This document shows positions 34,245 through 41,890 of a DNA stretch of 64,000 bases, piece after piece; within the stretch, counting starts at the first letter, position 1; each line of letters starts with the position of its first letter. Position numbers and translations under genes: made by a program. Source of the DNA: JACPYF01 sp947085845 (GTDB lineage: Bacteria > Patescibacteriota > Saccharimonadia > Saccharimonadales > Saccharimonadaceae). Location of the stretch: positions 510,048 through 574,047 of the forward strand of contig CAMTXO010000002.1 in NCBI GenBank assembly GCA_947085845.1, read 5' to 3'. The notes under the pieces are model-generated. The model saw nothing but the letters and a program-made list of their open reading frames with translations. It was not told where the DNA came from and searched no databases.

Positions 34245-35159
34245 TTATCGTGAGTGGAATTTTTCGTGTACTTCTTTGAGGTGTTGATCGGTCACATGTG
34301 TGTAAACCTGGGTTGTAGATATATTGCTATGTCCGAGCATGCTTTGGACCGAACGTAGATCAGCGCCGTTCATTAGTAGGTCTGTTGCAAAGCTATGCCT
34401 CATAGTATGTGGGCTTACATGCTTTGTAATACCGGCCTTTAGTGCGTAGCTTTTGATAATTCTTTGTATACTTCGTGGCGTAATACGGCGAAAATTACCA
34501 GTAGTATCGAGTTGTTTTGGGATACGATCTCGATAACTAATAAAAAGTGGGCTTAAACTATCTTTTCTAGTACTCAAATAGCTTTCTATATGCATAGCCG
34601 CTTCGGAACCAATAAATACCGGCCGATCTTTATTACCTTTACCGCGAACCATAAATTCTCGCCTACGGGTGTTTATATGATCGCGATTAAGCCCTACAAG
34701 CTCCGAAACACGTAGGCCGCTGGTGAAAAGAAGCTCTATAATCGCTCGGTCTCTCAGTCCCGTAGGTGAGTCCATCGGTACTTGTTCTAATAACCGAACA
34801 ACTTCTTCGTTATTTAAAAATGTTACTTGTTTGTGCTTTGTTTTAGGCAATTCAATTTTATTTGGAGCCAATGTGTCAATGTCTCTTTTTGCGCAGTAAT
34901 CTAGAAAACTTCTGAGTGCTATCAGATGGTAGCTCTGTGTCATCGCAGACAGGCTAGAGCCCGAGTCGTTTGTGTACCTATTGAGCCATAGGCGCCATTT
35001 ACGAATGAGTTCTGCGTTTATTTTTCCAATTTCTATATCACCCTGAAATTCCATCAGACGATTAAGATATAGGTGATAGTTTTCAGCTGTTTTTTGCGAG
35101 CGACCACGCTCAACTTCTAAATATTCTAGGAAGTCTACTATTAGGTCGGATAGGTACAT
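34245..35159 (-). CDS. xerD: Tyrosine recombinase XerC/XerD family
   Basis: Site-specific recombinase expected to resolve chromosome dimers at dif with FtsK. An N-terminal SAM-like core-binding domain (1-100) is followed by a catalytic domain with Arg in TSGLRVSEL, the HTMRH box, the H in LGHSNISTT, and the nucleophile Tyr in VYTHV. I start at ATG 35159 (MYLSDLIVDFLEYLEVERG, 304 residues): the -10 ends 6 nt upstream of it and homologues begin here. Another ATG two codons earlier would lie before the predicted transcript start. No mobile element surrounds it, so a housekeeping role is likely. Confidence 0.92.
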   Translation of the reverse strand: MYLSDLIVDFLEYLEVERGRSQKTAENYHLYLNRLMEFQGDIEIGKINAELIRKWRLWLNRYTNDSGSSLSAMTQSYHLIALRSFLDYCAKRDIDTLAPNKIELPKTKHKQVTFLNNEEVVRLLEQVPMDSPTGLRDRAIIELLFTSGLRVSELVGLNRDHINTRRREFMVRGKGNKDRPVFIGSEAAMHIESYLSTRKDSLSPLFISYRDRIPKQLDTTGNFRRITPRSIQRIIKSYALKAGITKHVSPHTMRHSFATDLLMNGADLRSVQSMLGHSNISTTQVYTHVTDQHLKEVHEKFHSR

Positions 35160-35165
35160 GTCCAT

Positions 35166-35174
35166 ACTCTAGCA
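35166..35174 (-). promoter_or_regulatory. Extended -10 promoter of xerD
   Basis: Reading leftward: TGCTAGAGT, then 6 nt to ATG 35159. A leaderless transcript is predicted. Confidence 0.5.
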
Positions 35175-35232
35175 CAAGTATTATCATTTTGCGACGTTCA
35201 AAGTGTTTATCGTTAAAATACAAACCATAGCT

Positions 35233-35238
35233 TATAAT
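35233..35238 (+). promoter_or_regulatory. -10 element of uppP
   Basis: Consensus TATAAT, 9 nt before the uppP ATG. No Shine-Dalgarno sequence. Confidence 0.6.
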
Positions 35239-35247
35239 AAATAGTAC

Positions 35248-36042
35248 ATGAGTATCTTTGAAGCAATATTTCTAGGCTTGGTGCAGGGTTTTACAGAGTT
35301 TATTCCTGTCTCTAGCTCTGGTCATCTGGTGTTAGCGCAATCATTGTTTAGCAGTAATATTGACCATTTATTTATACAGGCATTGGACTTCGGTACAGCT
35401 TTAGCTCTGGTCATCTATTTTTGGTCTCGACTTGTTGACCTAGCAAAACAGGTATTTGTGAAAAAAGACTACCGACTAGCGCGTAACATCCTAATAACCT
35501 CCATACCTGCGGGATTGCTCGGCTTTTTATTAGCTGATTTTATACAAAATAGCAAAGAGCTGCTCAATCCATTAGTTGTTGCGATAATGCTGGCTCTAGT
35601 CGGTGTGTTGATGATAGTTATAGACAAGCTTCCACGTAAATCAGACAAATCCGGTGGGCGAAAGCTTAGTCCAAAGCGCGCATTGATCATTGGAGTTGCT
35701 CAGGCTTTTGCTCTGATACCTGGTGTGTCACGTTCGGGTTCAACTATTATTGCTAGTCGAGTTATGGGTCTTAGTCCGAAATCTGCAGCAGAATACAGTT
35801 TTATGGTGGCGATCCCAATTATGCTCGGCCTTTTGACCAAGCTACTTGTAAAAGATAGCGATAGGGCCTATTTGTTGGCCAATTTAGAACCGGTAGTCAT
35901 AGGCAATATAGCAGCATTTATTAGCGGTATGATAGCAATTAAATTCATGCTGAGCTATCTGAGTAATCATGGTTTGGCGATCTTTGGCTGGTACCGTATC
36001 GCAGTCGCTACTGTAGTAGTGGGCGTACTTTTGGTACAATAG
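35248..36042 (+). CDS. uppP: Undecaprenyl-diphosphatase UppP/BacA
   Basis: Recycles the lipid carrier of peptidoglycan and surface-polymer synthesis by removing a phosphate. The two catalytic motifs are intact: EFIPVSSSGHL near residues 17-27, and PGVSRSGSTI near 158-167. About eight membrane segments in 264 residues, normal. It indicates a cell wall that uses the undecaprenyl cycle. Confidence 0.95.
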   Translation: MSIFEAIFLGLVQGFTEFIPVSSSGHLVLAQSLFSSNIDHLFIQALDFGTALALVIYFWSRLVDLAKQVFVKKDYRLARNILITSIPAGLLGFLLADFIQNSKELLNPLVVAIMLALVGVLMIVIDKLPRKSDKSGGRKLSPKRALIIGVAQAFALIPGVSRSGSTIIASRVMGLSPKSAAEYSFMVAIPIMLGLLTKLLVKDSDRAYLLANLEPVVIGNIAAFISGMIAIKFMLSYLSNHGLAIFGWYRIAVATVVVGVLLVQ

Positions 36043-36077
36043 TCTCTAGTATTTAAAATATAGGAGAAAACGAACAC

Positions 36078-36578
36078 ATGGAACGAACACTAATCGTCCT
36101 TAAACCCGACACTATCCAGCGCGGCCTAGTAGGCGAGATCGTCACTCGTTTCGAGCGAGTTGGTCTAAAAATAATTGCATCAAAGATGCTTCGTCCCGAT
36201 AATGATCACTATTACCATCATTACGAGAATATTGGACAAATGATATCTCGTCGTGGACAGCAGGCTTTTGATGTCACATTGGAGATGATGAATCAAGGTC
36301 CAGTTATTGCTTTCGTCTTAGAAGGCGTGGGCGCGGTTGGTGTTGTACGCAAAATGGTTGGTACAACAGAGCCAAAGGAAGCTACCCCGGGTACAATTCG
36401 CGGTGATTTTGCGCATGTCAGCTTCTCTCATGCTGATACAAAGAAAAAAGGCATCCCAAACCTTATCCATGCTTCTGGTGATCCAGCCGAAGCAAAAGAG
36501 GAAATCGGTCACTGGTTTAAAGAGGGCGAACTTTTCGATTACGAATCGGTTCACGAAGTACACACTCAGGTCAAATAG
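36078..36578 (+). CDS. ndk: Nucleoside diphosphate kinase
   Basis: Balances NTP and dNTP pools through a phospho-histidine. The catalytic His is residue 131 in NLIHASGD. The start MERTLIVLKPDTIQRGLVGE is canonical. Length 166 exceeds the usual ~140-150 mainly because of an insertion of about ten residues (HVSFSHADTKKKGIP) between TIRGDFA and the active-site His. TAGGAG lies upstream of the ATG. Confidence 0.95.
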   Translation: MERTLIVLKPDTIQRGLVGEIVTRFERVGLKIIASKMLRPDNDHYYHHYENIGQMISRRGQQAFDVTLEMMNQGPVIAFVLEGVGAVGVVRKMVGTTEPKEATPGTIRGDFAHVSFSHADTKKKGIPNLIHASGDPAEAKEEIGHWFKEGELFDYESVHEVHTQVK

Positions 36579-36580
36579 GA

Positions 36581-36586
36581 TATAAT
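36581..36586 (+). promoter_or_regulatory. -10 element upstream of the tRNA-Arg region
   Basis: TATAAT right after the ndk stop codon; predicted start near 36593. The transcript would include the tRNA-like repeats and then tRNA-Arg. Confidence 0.4.
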
Positions 36587-36613
36587 TGAGTACGGTGAGC
36601 CTCAGGAGCTCTA

Positions 36614-36679
36614 TGCCTCAGTAGCTCAATGCAGAGGCGAAGCCGGTAATAGTTAATAAGCAATTGCTCTATCCATTGA
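36614..36679 (+). repeat. tRNA-Arg 5'-half duplication plus an inverted copy
   Basis: 36614-36636 matches the start of tRNA-Arg (36718-36740) at 20 of 23 positions. 36662-36679 is an exact 18-nt reverse complement of the tRNA D-arm region (36730-36747). No complete second tRNA can be folded from it. Confidence 0.8.
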
Positions 36680-36718
36680 TATGATGTAAACGTATTACAT
36701 GAGATGGAGCGGTATTCT

Positions 36719-36794
36719 GCCTCGGTAGCTCAATGGATAGAGCAATTCCGTCCTAAGGAAAAGGTTGTAGGTTCGACTCCTACCCGGGGTACCA
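36719..36794 (+). tRNA. trnR-CCU: tRNA-Arg (anticodon CCU)
   Basis: 76 nt with encoded CCA. Acceptor stem GCCTCGG/CCGGGGT (two G-U pairs), D stem GCTC/GAGC, anticodon loop GTCCTAA, T stem GTAGG/CCTAC with TTCGACT loop. It reads AGG codons. Confidence 0.93.
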
Positions 36795-36817
36795 GATATA
36801 TAAGAAGGGTGTAGCAA

Positions 36818-37324
36818 ATGTCACAACAATTTGAAGGTCAAAGAAATGACGAAGAAGTTACTGTTGTATTTCGTCGTCATCCAGTCGCATTACGCAAAGG
36901 TTTTTATATGCTTTTGATACCATTTGCGGTTGGTTCAGTACCTGCATTGATCTGGCAGGATCAACTGTGGTTATTCGGGCTATCCTTTGGGTGCCTTGGT
37001 ATTGGACTACTGTTGTTTTTCTATCATTGGGTTGGTTGGTATTACACCTATTTTATTATTACAAACCAAAGATTGAGGCAAGTTTCACAACAAGGCCTAT
37101 TTGGCCGTAGTGTTGTCGATCTCGGCCTCAGTAAAATTCAAAACATAAGCTATAATGTACCGGGATTTACCGGAGAAGTGCTTGGGTTTGGTACAATAGT
37201 ACTACAAACCTACGTGGGCGATTTGGTGCTTGATAAAATTCATCACCCGGACAAAATTTATAATCAAATACAAGACGCTGTTGTATTGGCTGGTGGGGAT
37301 GTAGATGGGGAGATAGATGGTTAA
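36818..37324 (+). CDS. Membrane protein with bacterial PH domain (bPH2, YdbS-like)
   Basis: 168 residues. Two adjacent membrane helices (~30-50 and 55-75) are followed by a bPH2/DUF304 domain with the typical strand YTYFIITNQRLRQVSQQGLFG and the end VLQTYVGDLVLDKIHHP. Function in the family is unclear; PH-like domains in bacteria often act at the envelope. AAGAAGGGTG precedes the ATG. It overlaps the parvulin gene by 8 nt, so the two are co-translated and may both act at the outer face of the membrane. Confidence 0.88.
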   Translation: MSQQFEGQRNDEEVTVVFRRHPVALRKGFYMLLIPFAVGSVPALIWQDQLWLFGLSFGCLGIGLLLFFYHWVGWYYTYFIITNQRLRQVSQQGLFGRSVVDLGLSKIQNISYNVPGFTGEVLGFGTIVLQTYVGDLVLDKIHHPDKIYNQIQDAVVLAGGDVDGEIDG

Positions 37325-38369
37325 AAGACTTGTTAAGAGAATAAAGAGAAAAGACGAAGAAGCTGAGAGGCTTTCTAGTAGCCGTATTACGAACGAAACC
37401 GTTGCAGAGCATCGCGAGCAAATTCTAGCTGGCGGTAGGAAGTTTAAATATCCTATTCAGTATGCTCGGCATCGATTACTCATAAACAGTATTATTGTTT
37501 TTTTTGTTGCGCTAGTAGTGGCTATTCTATTTTTATGGTCACAATTGTATATCGTACAGAATACAGGTAACTTATTCTACAGAGTTACCCAGCTTGCACC
37601 ACTTCCAGTTGCTTCAGTAGATGGCTATCCTGTTCCATACAATGATTATCTGATGCAGTATCGTAGTTCAATTCATTGGCTGCAGCAAAAATCACGTGGG
37701 TTTAGCACAAACTCAGCTGACAGCAAGAGACAAGAAGAGCATTTCAAACGACAGTCACTAGACCAAGCTATAGAAAACGCCTATGCTCAAAAGATTGCCA
37801 AGGAAAACAATATTACTGTATCTGATAAAGACGTCGATGCATTTATTGATCAAACAATAAAAAATAGTAGTAACCGTAATCTATCTCGTGAACAGTACGA
37901 AGCAGTTCTGAGTGATTCTTATGGTGTATCTGCAAACGAATATCGATCAATTGTTAAATATGCCCTAACAAAGCAAAAAGCCTCATTCTTTATTGATGCA
38001 AAAGCAAAAAAACAGATAGAGACAGCTCAATCTTTGATTGCTAGCGGGAAAACCTTCGAAGAAGTGGTTGTCGAATATTCAGATGATCCTCTAGCAAAAA
38101 CAACAAAAGGTGATGATACTGGCTTTGTTGCAATAACCAACCAAGACCAAGGCCTTGCTCAGGCTGCTAGCAAGCTACAGGTTGGGCAGACATCAGGTGT
38201 GATTAAAGGTACAGATGGCTACTACCTTGTAAAACTTCTAGAAACAAAGCCTGACCAGGTTCGTTATGCCAAGATCAAAGTCAACCTTACACAGTTTGAC
38301 GAGTCACTAAAAACTCTGAAAAAAGATGGCAAGGTTAAAGAGTATATTGGGGTAGAGAAGGACGCATAA
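37317..38369 (+). CDS. Membrane-anchored parvulin-type peptidyl-prolyl isomerase
   Basis: 350 residues. One membrane helix (~55-80) anchors an extracellular SurA/PrsA-like protein: a helical chaperone domain (about 120-230) and a parvulin/PpiC domain (about 235-325) with IASGKTFEEVVVEYSDDP, the G-rich GDDTGFVAI and VIKGTDGYYLVKLLE. Likely role is folding of exported proteins, such as the pilins and large surface proteins of this locus. Cysteine-free. A strong terminator follows at once. Confidence 0.9.
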   Translation: MVKRLVKRIKRKDEEAERLSSSRITNETVAEHREQILAGGRKFKYPIQYARHRLLINSIIVFFVALVVAILFLWSQLYIVQNTGNLFYRVTQLAPLPVASVDGYPVPYNDYLMQYRSSIHWLQQKSRGFSTNSADSKRQEEHFKRQSLDQAIENAYAQKIAKENNITVSDKDVDAFIDQTIKNSSNRNLSREQYEAVLSDSYGVSANEYRSIVKYALTKQKASFFIDAKAKKQIETAQSLIASGKTFEEVVVEYSDDPLAKTTKGDDTGFVAITNQDQGLAQAASKLQVGQTSGVIKGTDGYYLVKLLETKPDQVRYAKIKVNLTQFDESLKTLKKDGKVKEYIGVEKDA

Positions 38370-38370
38370 A

Positions 38371-38417
38371 AAACACCTCTGACTTACTTCGTTAAACGAA
38401 GTAAGTCAGAGGTGTTT
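38371..38417 (+). terminator. Strong intrinsic terminator
   Basis: 21-bp perfect stem (38371-38391 with 38397-38417), loop TTAAA. The stem starts with AAA and ends with TTT, so it may act on both strands. Confidence 0.9.
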
Positions 38418-38470
38418 GTGGGCTACCATTGTCAATAAATAGCGCTTTCAAAGGCGTGGGACTATTTTTT

Positions 38471-38504
38471 TGAAAAATTGAAACCCCGCCAGTAGCGAGG
38501 TTTC
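38471..38504 (-). terminator. Intrinsic terminator of the zinc-ribbon gene
   Basis: On the minus strand: a 10-bp stem with one mismatch (38495-38504 with 38480-38489), then a T-rich run (38471-38479). Confidence 0.75.
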
Positions 38505-38547
38505 ATGTAGGAATGATCTCGCAGATTGCGGGGAAGTGCCTGGATTA

Positions 38548-38751
38548 TTAACGGCGCACCGTTAACGGCAGTTTGTTTGCTTGACCACATGGACAGGAGA
38601 CGATCGGGTAGTTCACCATAGGTATTCGCTGCTTAAAAGCTCCCCCACATTTTCCACAAACAATTGTTATTTTCGGTCCAGAACCGAAAATTTGAGCGAT
38701 GCTCGTACTCCAACCTTCGGCTGCTTTAGCCCATACGACATTTGAACTCAT
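38548..38751 (-). CDS. Small putative zinc-ribbon protein
   Basis: 67 residues. CGKC (Cys32, Cys35) and CPC (Cys53, Cys55) form a likely zinc-binding knuckle pair; the middle is YPIVSCPCGQANKLP. The N-terminal ~25 residues (EGWSTSIAQIFGSG) may be amphipathic, and the C-terminus is basic. No family recognised; nucleic-acid or protein binding is possible. AGGAG lies 6 nt before the ATG. It is monocistronic with its own terminator and, like the genes at 2643 and 16692, by eye more GC-rich than most. Confidence 0.75.
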   Translation of the reverse strand: MSSNVVWAKAAEGWSTSIAQIFGSGPKITIVCGKCGGAFKQRIPMVNYPIVSCPCGQANKLPLTVRR

Positions 38752-38833
38752 GTTAACTCCTAATAAAATTTCAGGATGTATGTATATTTTATAATGTAAT
38801 AAATTTTAATGCAATGTATCTCACTACGTACAA

Positions 38834-38860
38834 AACAAAACCACCCCTGTAGGATGGCTT
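38834..38860 (-). terminator. Terminator after tRNA-Asp
   Basis: On the minus strand: AAGCCATCC pairs with GGGTGGTTT around a 5-nt loop, followed by TGTTTT. Confidence 0.7.
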
Positions 38861-38874
38861 AATTTTCAAAAATC

Positions 38875-38952
38875 TGGCGGGCCCGACCGGATTCGAACCG
38901 GCGATCTCCTCCGTGACAGGGAGGCGTGATAGGCCAGCTTCACTACGAGCCC
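38875..38952 (-). tRNA. trnD-GUC: tRNA-Asp (anticodon GUC)
   Basis: 78 nt with encoded CCA. Acceptor GGGCTCG/CGGGCCC, anticodon stem CCTCC/GGAGG with loop CTGTCAC, T stem GCCGG/CCGGT with TTCGAAT loop. Confidence 0.95.
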
Positions 38953-39067
38953 TCGTAATTTTCTGACTCTGGCTATATTACCAGTTTTGAGGCTGCAAAT
39001 CAACAGAGGTGAAACATAACCTGTTTATTCTAGTAACGACACCGTAGAATATCTGAAACGTTTATCG

Positions 39068-39073
39068 TATAAT
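39068..39073 (+). promoter_or_regulatory. -10 element of the gene at 39089
   Basis: TATAAT, 15 nt before the ATG; leader about 8 nt, no Shine-Dalgarno site. Confidence 0.55.
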
Positions 39074-39088
39074 AGTGTCACACAAGCA

Positions 39089-39457
39089 ATGAATATTGGA
39101 TCAATACTACAACAAGTTTCAAAAGATAGAGCTCTAGTCGCGTCTTGGCTGTTTCTTGGCGTACTAGTTTTGATAGTAGTATTGTTACTTGCATTTCGTA
39201 TTCATCCGACAGAGCTTAATACACAAACTCGCTACAATGCATTTAGTGCACCCTATATATATACAAACCCCTGGTACAATCTATTACCGCTTGCACTGTT
39301 TAGCTTGATGGTTCTAGTTTTGCACACTGTTATTGCGATAAAACTCTACCTTGGTAGTAGTAAATACATGGCTCGATTGTTTTTATGGCTCAGTATAATG
39401 GTGGTTATAATAGGGGCTTTTGTAGGTTCGGCCGTCCTCGGACTTGCATCGATATAA
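39089..39457 (+). CDS. Hypothetical three-helix membrane protein
   Basis: 122 residues with three membrane segments (about 18-40, 66-87 and 96-118) and an external loop of ~25 residues containing RIHPTELNTQTRYNAFSAPY. No known family. It lies 3 nt before the glycosyltransferase gene, so the two are co-transcribed; it may support that enzyme in the membrane. Confidence 0.8.
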   Translation: MNIGSILQQVSKDRALVASWLFLGVLVLIVVLLLAFRIHPTELNTQTRYNAFSAPYIYTNPWYNLLPLALFSLMVLVLHTVIAIKLYLGSSKYMARLFLWLSIMVVIIGAFVGSAVLGLASI

Positions 39458-39460
39458 ACA

Positions 39461-41092
39461 ATGACTGATATCGAACTACCACTCGATAAACGCACTAAAT
39501 CGTATCGTTTTTTTGAAATACTCCCAGCAGCAATTAGCTATGGATTTATCATTTTACTTGTAGTACTTTCTCTGGTAAATCCATTTTTAGCAGCACTATA
39601 TTTGCTTGCCATTATATTAACTTTGTTCATCAAGTCTCTCGGCATAGCCGCTCGAACTATACAGGGGTACGGTCAAATGAAAAGTGCACAGGCAGCTGAT
39701 TGGCATAAACGTCTGCGCGATGTACGTATTGCTGAAAACCCATCCAAATCACTTGATAGTATAGAGGGAAGTGGTTTTCTACACAAACAACATCTAGAAA
39801 ATCTCGAAAAAATACGTAATTTTCCCGATATTTACCCAAAGGTTGACGATATTTACCAGGCTGTTTTGATAGCTTCGTACAATGAGGGCATCGAAACACT
39901 AGAGCCAACTATACAAGCAGTTGCTGATACTGATTTTCCGAACAATAGAATTATTCTAGTTATGGCTTTCGAGGAGCGCGGCGGTAAAGACATGGAAAAT
40001 ACTATTAAAGAGCTCGAGAAAAAATTTAGTACAACTTTCCATGCGTTTTTACCTGTAAAACATCCAAAAAATCTAAAGCACGAAATAATTGGCAAAGGTG
40101 CAAATGTGACGTTTGCAGGAAAGCATCTTTCCCACTGGCTGGAGGGCAAGGACATACAGGATGAAAATATCATAATTACCACCCTTGATAGCGATAACAG
40201 ACCAGATAAAAAATATTTTTCTTATGTAACTTACGAATATATTACTCGGGAAAATCGTCAAAATCTTTCATTTCAACCAATTGCACTTTTCCTCAATAAT
40301 ATATGGGATGCGCCCGCACCTATGCGCGTGGTGGCCACTGGTAACTCATTTTTCAATATCATTATGTCTATGCGTCCTCATATATTGCGTAACTTTGCCT
40401 CGCATTCTCAGCCACTCAAGGCGTTGAAGGAAATGGATTTTTGGAGTGTTCGTACAGTAGTAGAGGACGGTCACCAATATTGGCGAAGCTACTTTCACTT
40501 TGATGGCAAATACGCTGTTATCCCTATTTATGTGCCTATTTATCAAGATGCAGTGTTGTCGCATACATATTGGAAAACGCTCAAAGCTCAGTTTGGACAG
40601 GTGTCTCGCTGGGCCTATGGAGCATCAGATATTCCTTATGTAGCAGTGCGCGTACTGACTAAAAAACGCACCGTACCGTTTGCATCTGGCATAGCACATT
40701 TGTTTCGTTTAATGGACAACCATACTACGTGGGCTAGTATGTCTGTAATAGTTGCCTTCGGCGGTTGGGTGCCGCTTCTTATCAACCCAGAATCATCTCG
40801 TAGCATAATAGTCCACGAACTTCCTGAGGTAATCAGTCTGATACAAAGGCTTGCAACGATAGGACTATTCGTCACTATATTTTTGACCTTTAAGATGCTT
40901 CCACCTAGACCAGAGCGCTACAAACGGCATCGTAATTTCCTGATGCTTATACAGTGGGTGCTCATGCCAGTTACAGCAATTGCATATGGTTCAATTTCTG
41001 CATTCTATTCACAGACACGACTTGCACTAGGCAGGTATATGGATGAATTTAATGTGACAGAAAAAGTAGTAAAGTCTCAAACTCGTAAGTAA
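39461..41092 (+). CDS. Family 2-type membrane glycosyltransferase
   Basis: 543 residues. Two N-terminal membrane segments (~20-62) precede a GT2-like catalytic domain with VLIASYNEGIETLEPTIQAV near 133, an acidic metal motif in TTLDSDNRPDKKYF (about 240-253), and a later conserved region with LKALKEMDFWSVRTVVEDGH. Two to four membrane segments follow (from ~430). It probably makes or extends a cell-surface glycan; the acceptor is unknown. The first catalytic region is spaced more widely than in processive cellulose-synthase-type enzymes. The end overlaps nrdR by 16 nt on the other strand. Confidence 0.85.
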   Translation: MTDIELPLDKRTKSYRFFEILPAAISYGFIILLVVLSLVNPFLAALYLLAIILTLFIKSLGIAARTIQGYGQMKSAQAADWHKRLRDVRIAENPSKSLDSIEGSGFLHKQHLENLEKIRNFPDIYPKVDDIYQAVLIASYNEGIETLEPTIQAVADTDFPNNRIILVMAFEERGGKDMENTIKELEKKFSTTFHAFLPVKHPKNLKHEIIGKGANVTFAGKHLSHWLEGKDIQDENIIITTLDSDNRPDKKYFSYVTYEYITRENRQNLSFQPIALFLNNIWDAPAPMRVVATGNSFFNIIMSMRPHILRNFASHSQPLKALKEMDFWSVRTVVEDGHQYWRSYFHFDGKYAVIPIYVPIYQDAVLSHTYWKTLKAQFGQVSRWAYGASDIPYVAVRVLTKKRTVPFASGIAHLFRLMDNHTTWASMSVIVAFGGWVPLLINPESSRSIIVHELPEVISLIQRLATIGLFVTIFLTFKMLPPRPERYKRHRNFLMLIQWVLMPVTAIAYGSISAFYSQTRLALGRYMDEFNVTEKVVKSQTRK

Positions 41093-41499
41093 CGCTTGAG
41101 GTGGGCTGGGTGTTTTGCGGCATATTGCACGCTTGCTAGTCGGTCAAAGTGCTTTAAGCTCGTGTAAACAACCTCACAGATAGCCTGAGGCGTTGTTTTG
41201 GCGCCGTTTTGCAATAACTTAGCCTCAACTGTCTTTGCGAGCGCTTCAGCGTTCTCAGCACGCTTCTGTGGTTGATGTTCAAAACAACCTGCAATGCTAA
41301 TCAGTAATTTGGCGTGGTGGAAGGGAAGGGAATTTTTGCCGGAATCTACTTCTATCTGATCCAGAGCAATGTCTTCATAGGTGGTATATATACAGCTACA
41401 TTCTTTGCAGCGTCGCCTACGCCAAACAGTTGCCGTCTTTTTGTTCTGACGAGAATTTATAACTTGAGTATTGTTTTGACCACATTTAATACAAATCAT
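41077..41499 (-). CDS. nrdR: Transcriptional repressor NrdR
   Basis: ATP/dATP-sensing repressor of ribonucleotide reductase genes. An N-terminal zinc ribbon (Cys3, Cys6, Cys31, Cys34) is followed by the basic WRRRRCKEC DNA-binding region and an ATP-cone domain with LPFHHAKLLISIAG and AEALAKTVEAKL. 140 residues, slightly short of ~150. Cys36 is an extra cysteine beside the zinc site. No nrd reductase gene is in the window, so its targets lie elsewhere. Confidence 0.88.
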   Translation of the reverse strand: MICIKCGQNNTQVINSRQNKKTATVWRRRRCKECSCIYTTYEDIALDQIEVDSGKNSLPFHHAKLLISIAGCFEHQPQKRAENAEALAKTVEAKLLQNGAKTTPQAICEVVYTSLKHFDRLASVQYAAKHPAHLKRYLRV

Positions 41500-41713
41500 G
41501 ACTACATATTGTCATATAGCTATAAAAATAGCTAGTGGAAAACTACAATATTTCGTGGATAACTTAGTAGTTAAGCTGTATATTCGTAAAACAGCTTGAA
41601 GTTTGAAAGCTCGGAGGTCTTGGTGGTATGTATACTTTGCTTTTTCATAACTCTATACTAGCATTTTGTACTAAAAATGTCAATATTATGCTTATGTAGT
41701 TGACCATTAATTT

Positions 41714-41744
41714 AAAATATCTCATTGTATGAATGAGATATTTT
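41714..41744 (-). terminator. Hairpin after tRNA-Val
   Basis: Perfect 13-bp AT-rich stem (41714-41726 with 41732-41744), 5-nt loop, directly 3' of tRNA-Val on the minus strand. The stem's own T-run may serve as the tail. Confidence 0.7.
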
Positions 41745-41747
41745 ATG

Positions 41748-41824
41748 TGGTGGGCGATGAGGAATTCGAATCCCCGACCTCCTCAACGTCAATGAGGCGC
41801 TCTAGCCAGCTGAGCTAATCGCCC
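41748..41824 (-). tRNA. trnV-GAC: tRNA-Val (anticodon GAC)
   Basis: 77 nt with encoded CCA. Acceptor GGGCGAT/ATCGCCC, D arm, anticodon stem CCTCA/TGAGG with loop TTGACGT, T arm with TTCGAAT. Confidence 0.95.
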
Positions 41825-41872
41825 GCGCAAACATCAGCATAGCAAAAACAGAGGCGACGTGCAATTGTCACG

Positions 41873-41881
41873 TGGTACAAT
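41873..41881 (+). promoter_or_regulatory. Extended -10 promoter of thrS
   Basis: TGGTACAAT. The predicted start near 41888 lies after the ATG at 41885 and just before the ATG at 41891, which decides the start codon. Confidence 0.65.
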
Positions 41882-41890
41882 AATATGCAT

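Noticed and set aside
34245..35159. XerD-like recombinase as the integrase of a mobile element
   Set aside because: No tRNA target overlap, no flanking direct repeats and no phage or conjugation genes beside it. Sequence and length fit the housekeeping Xer protein.
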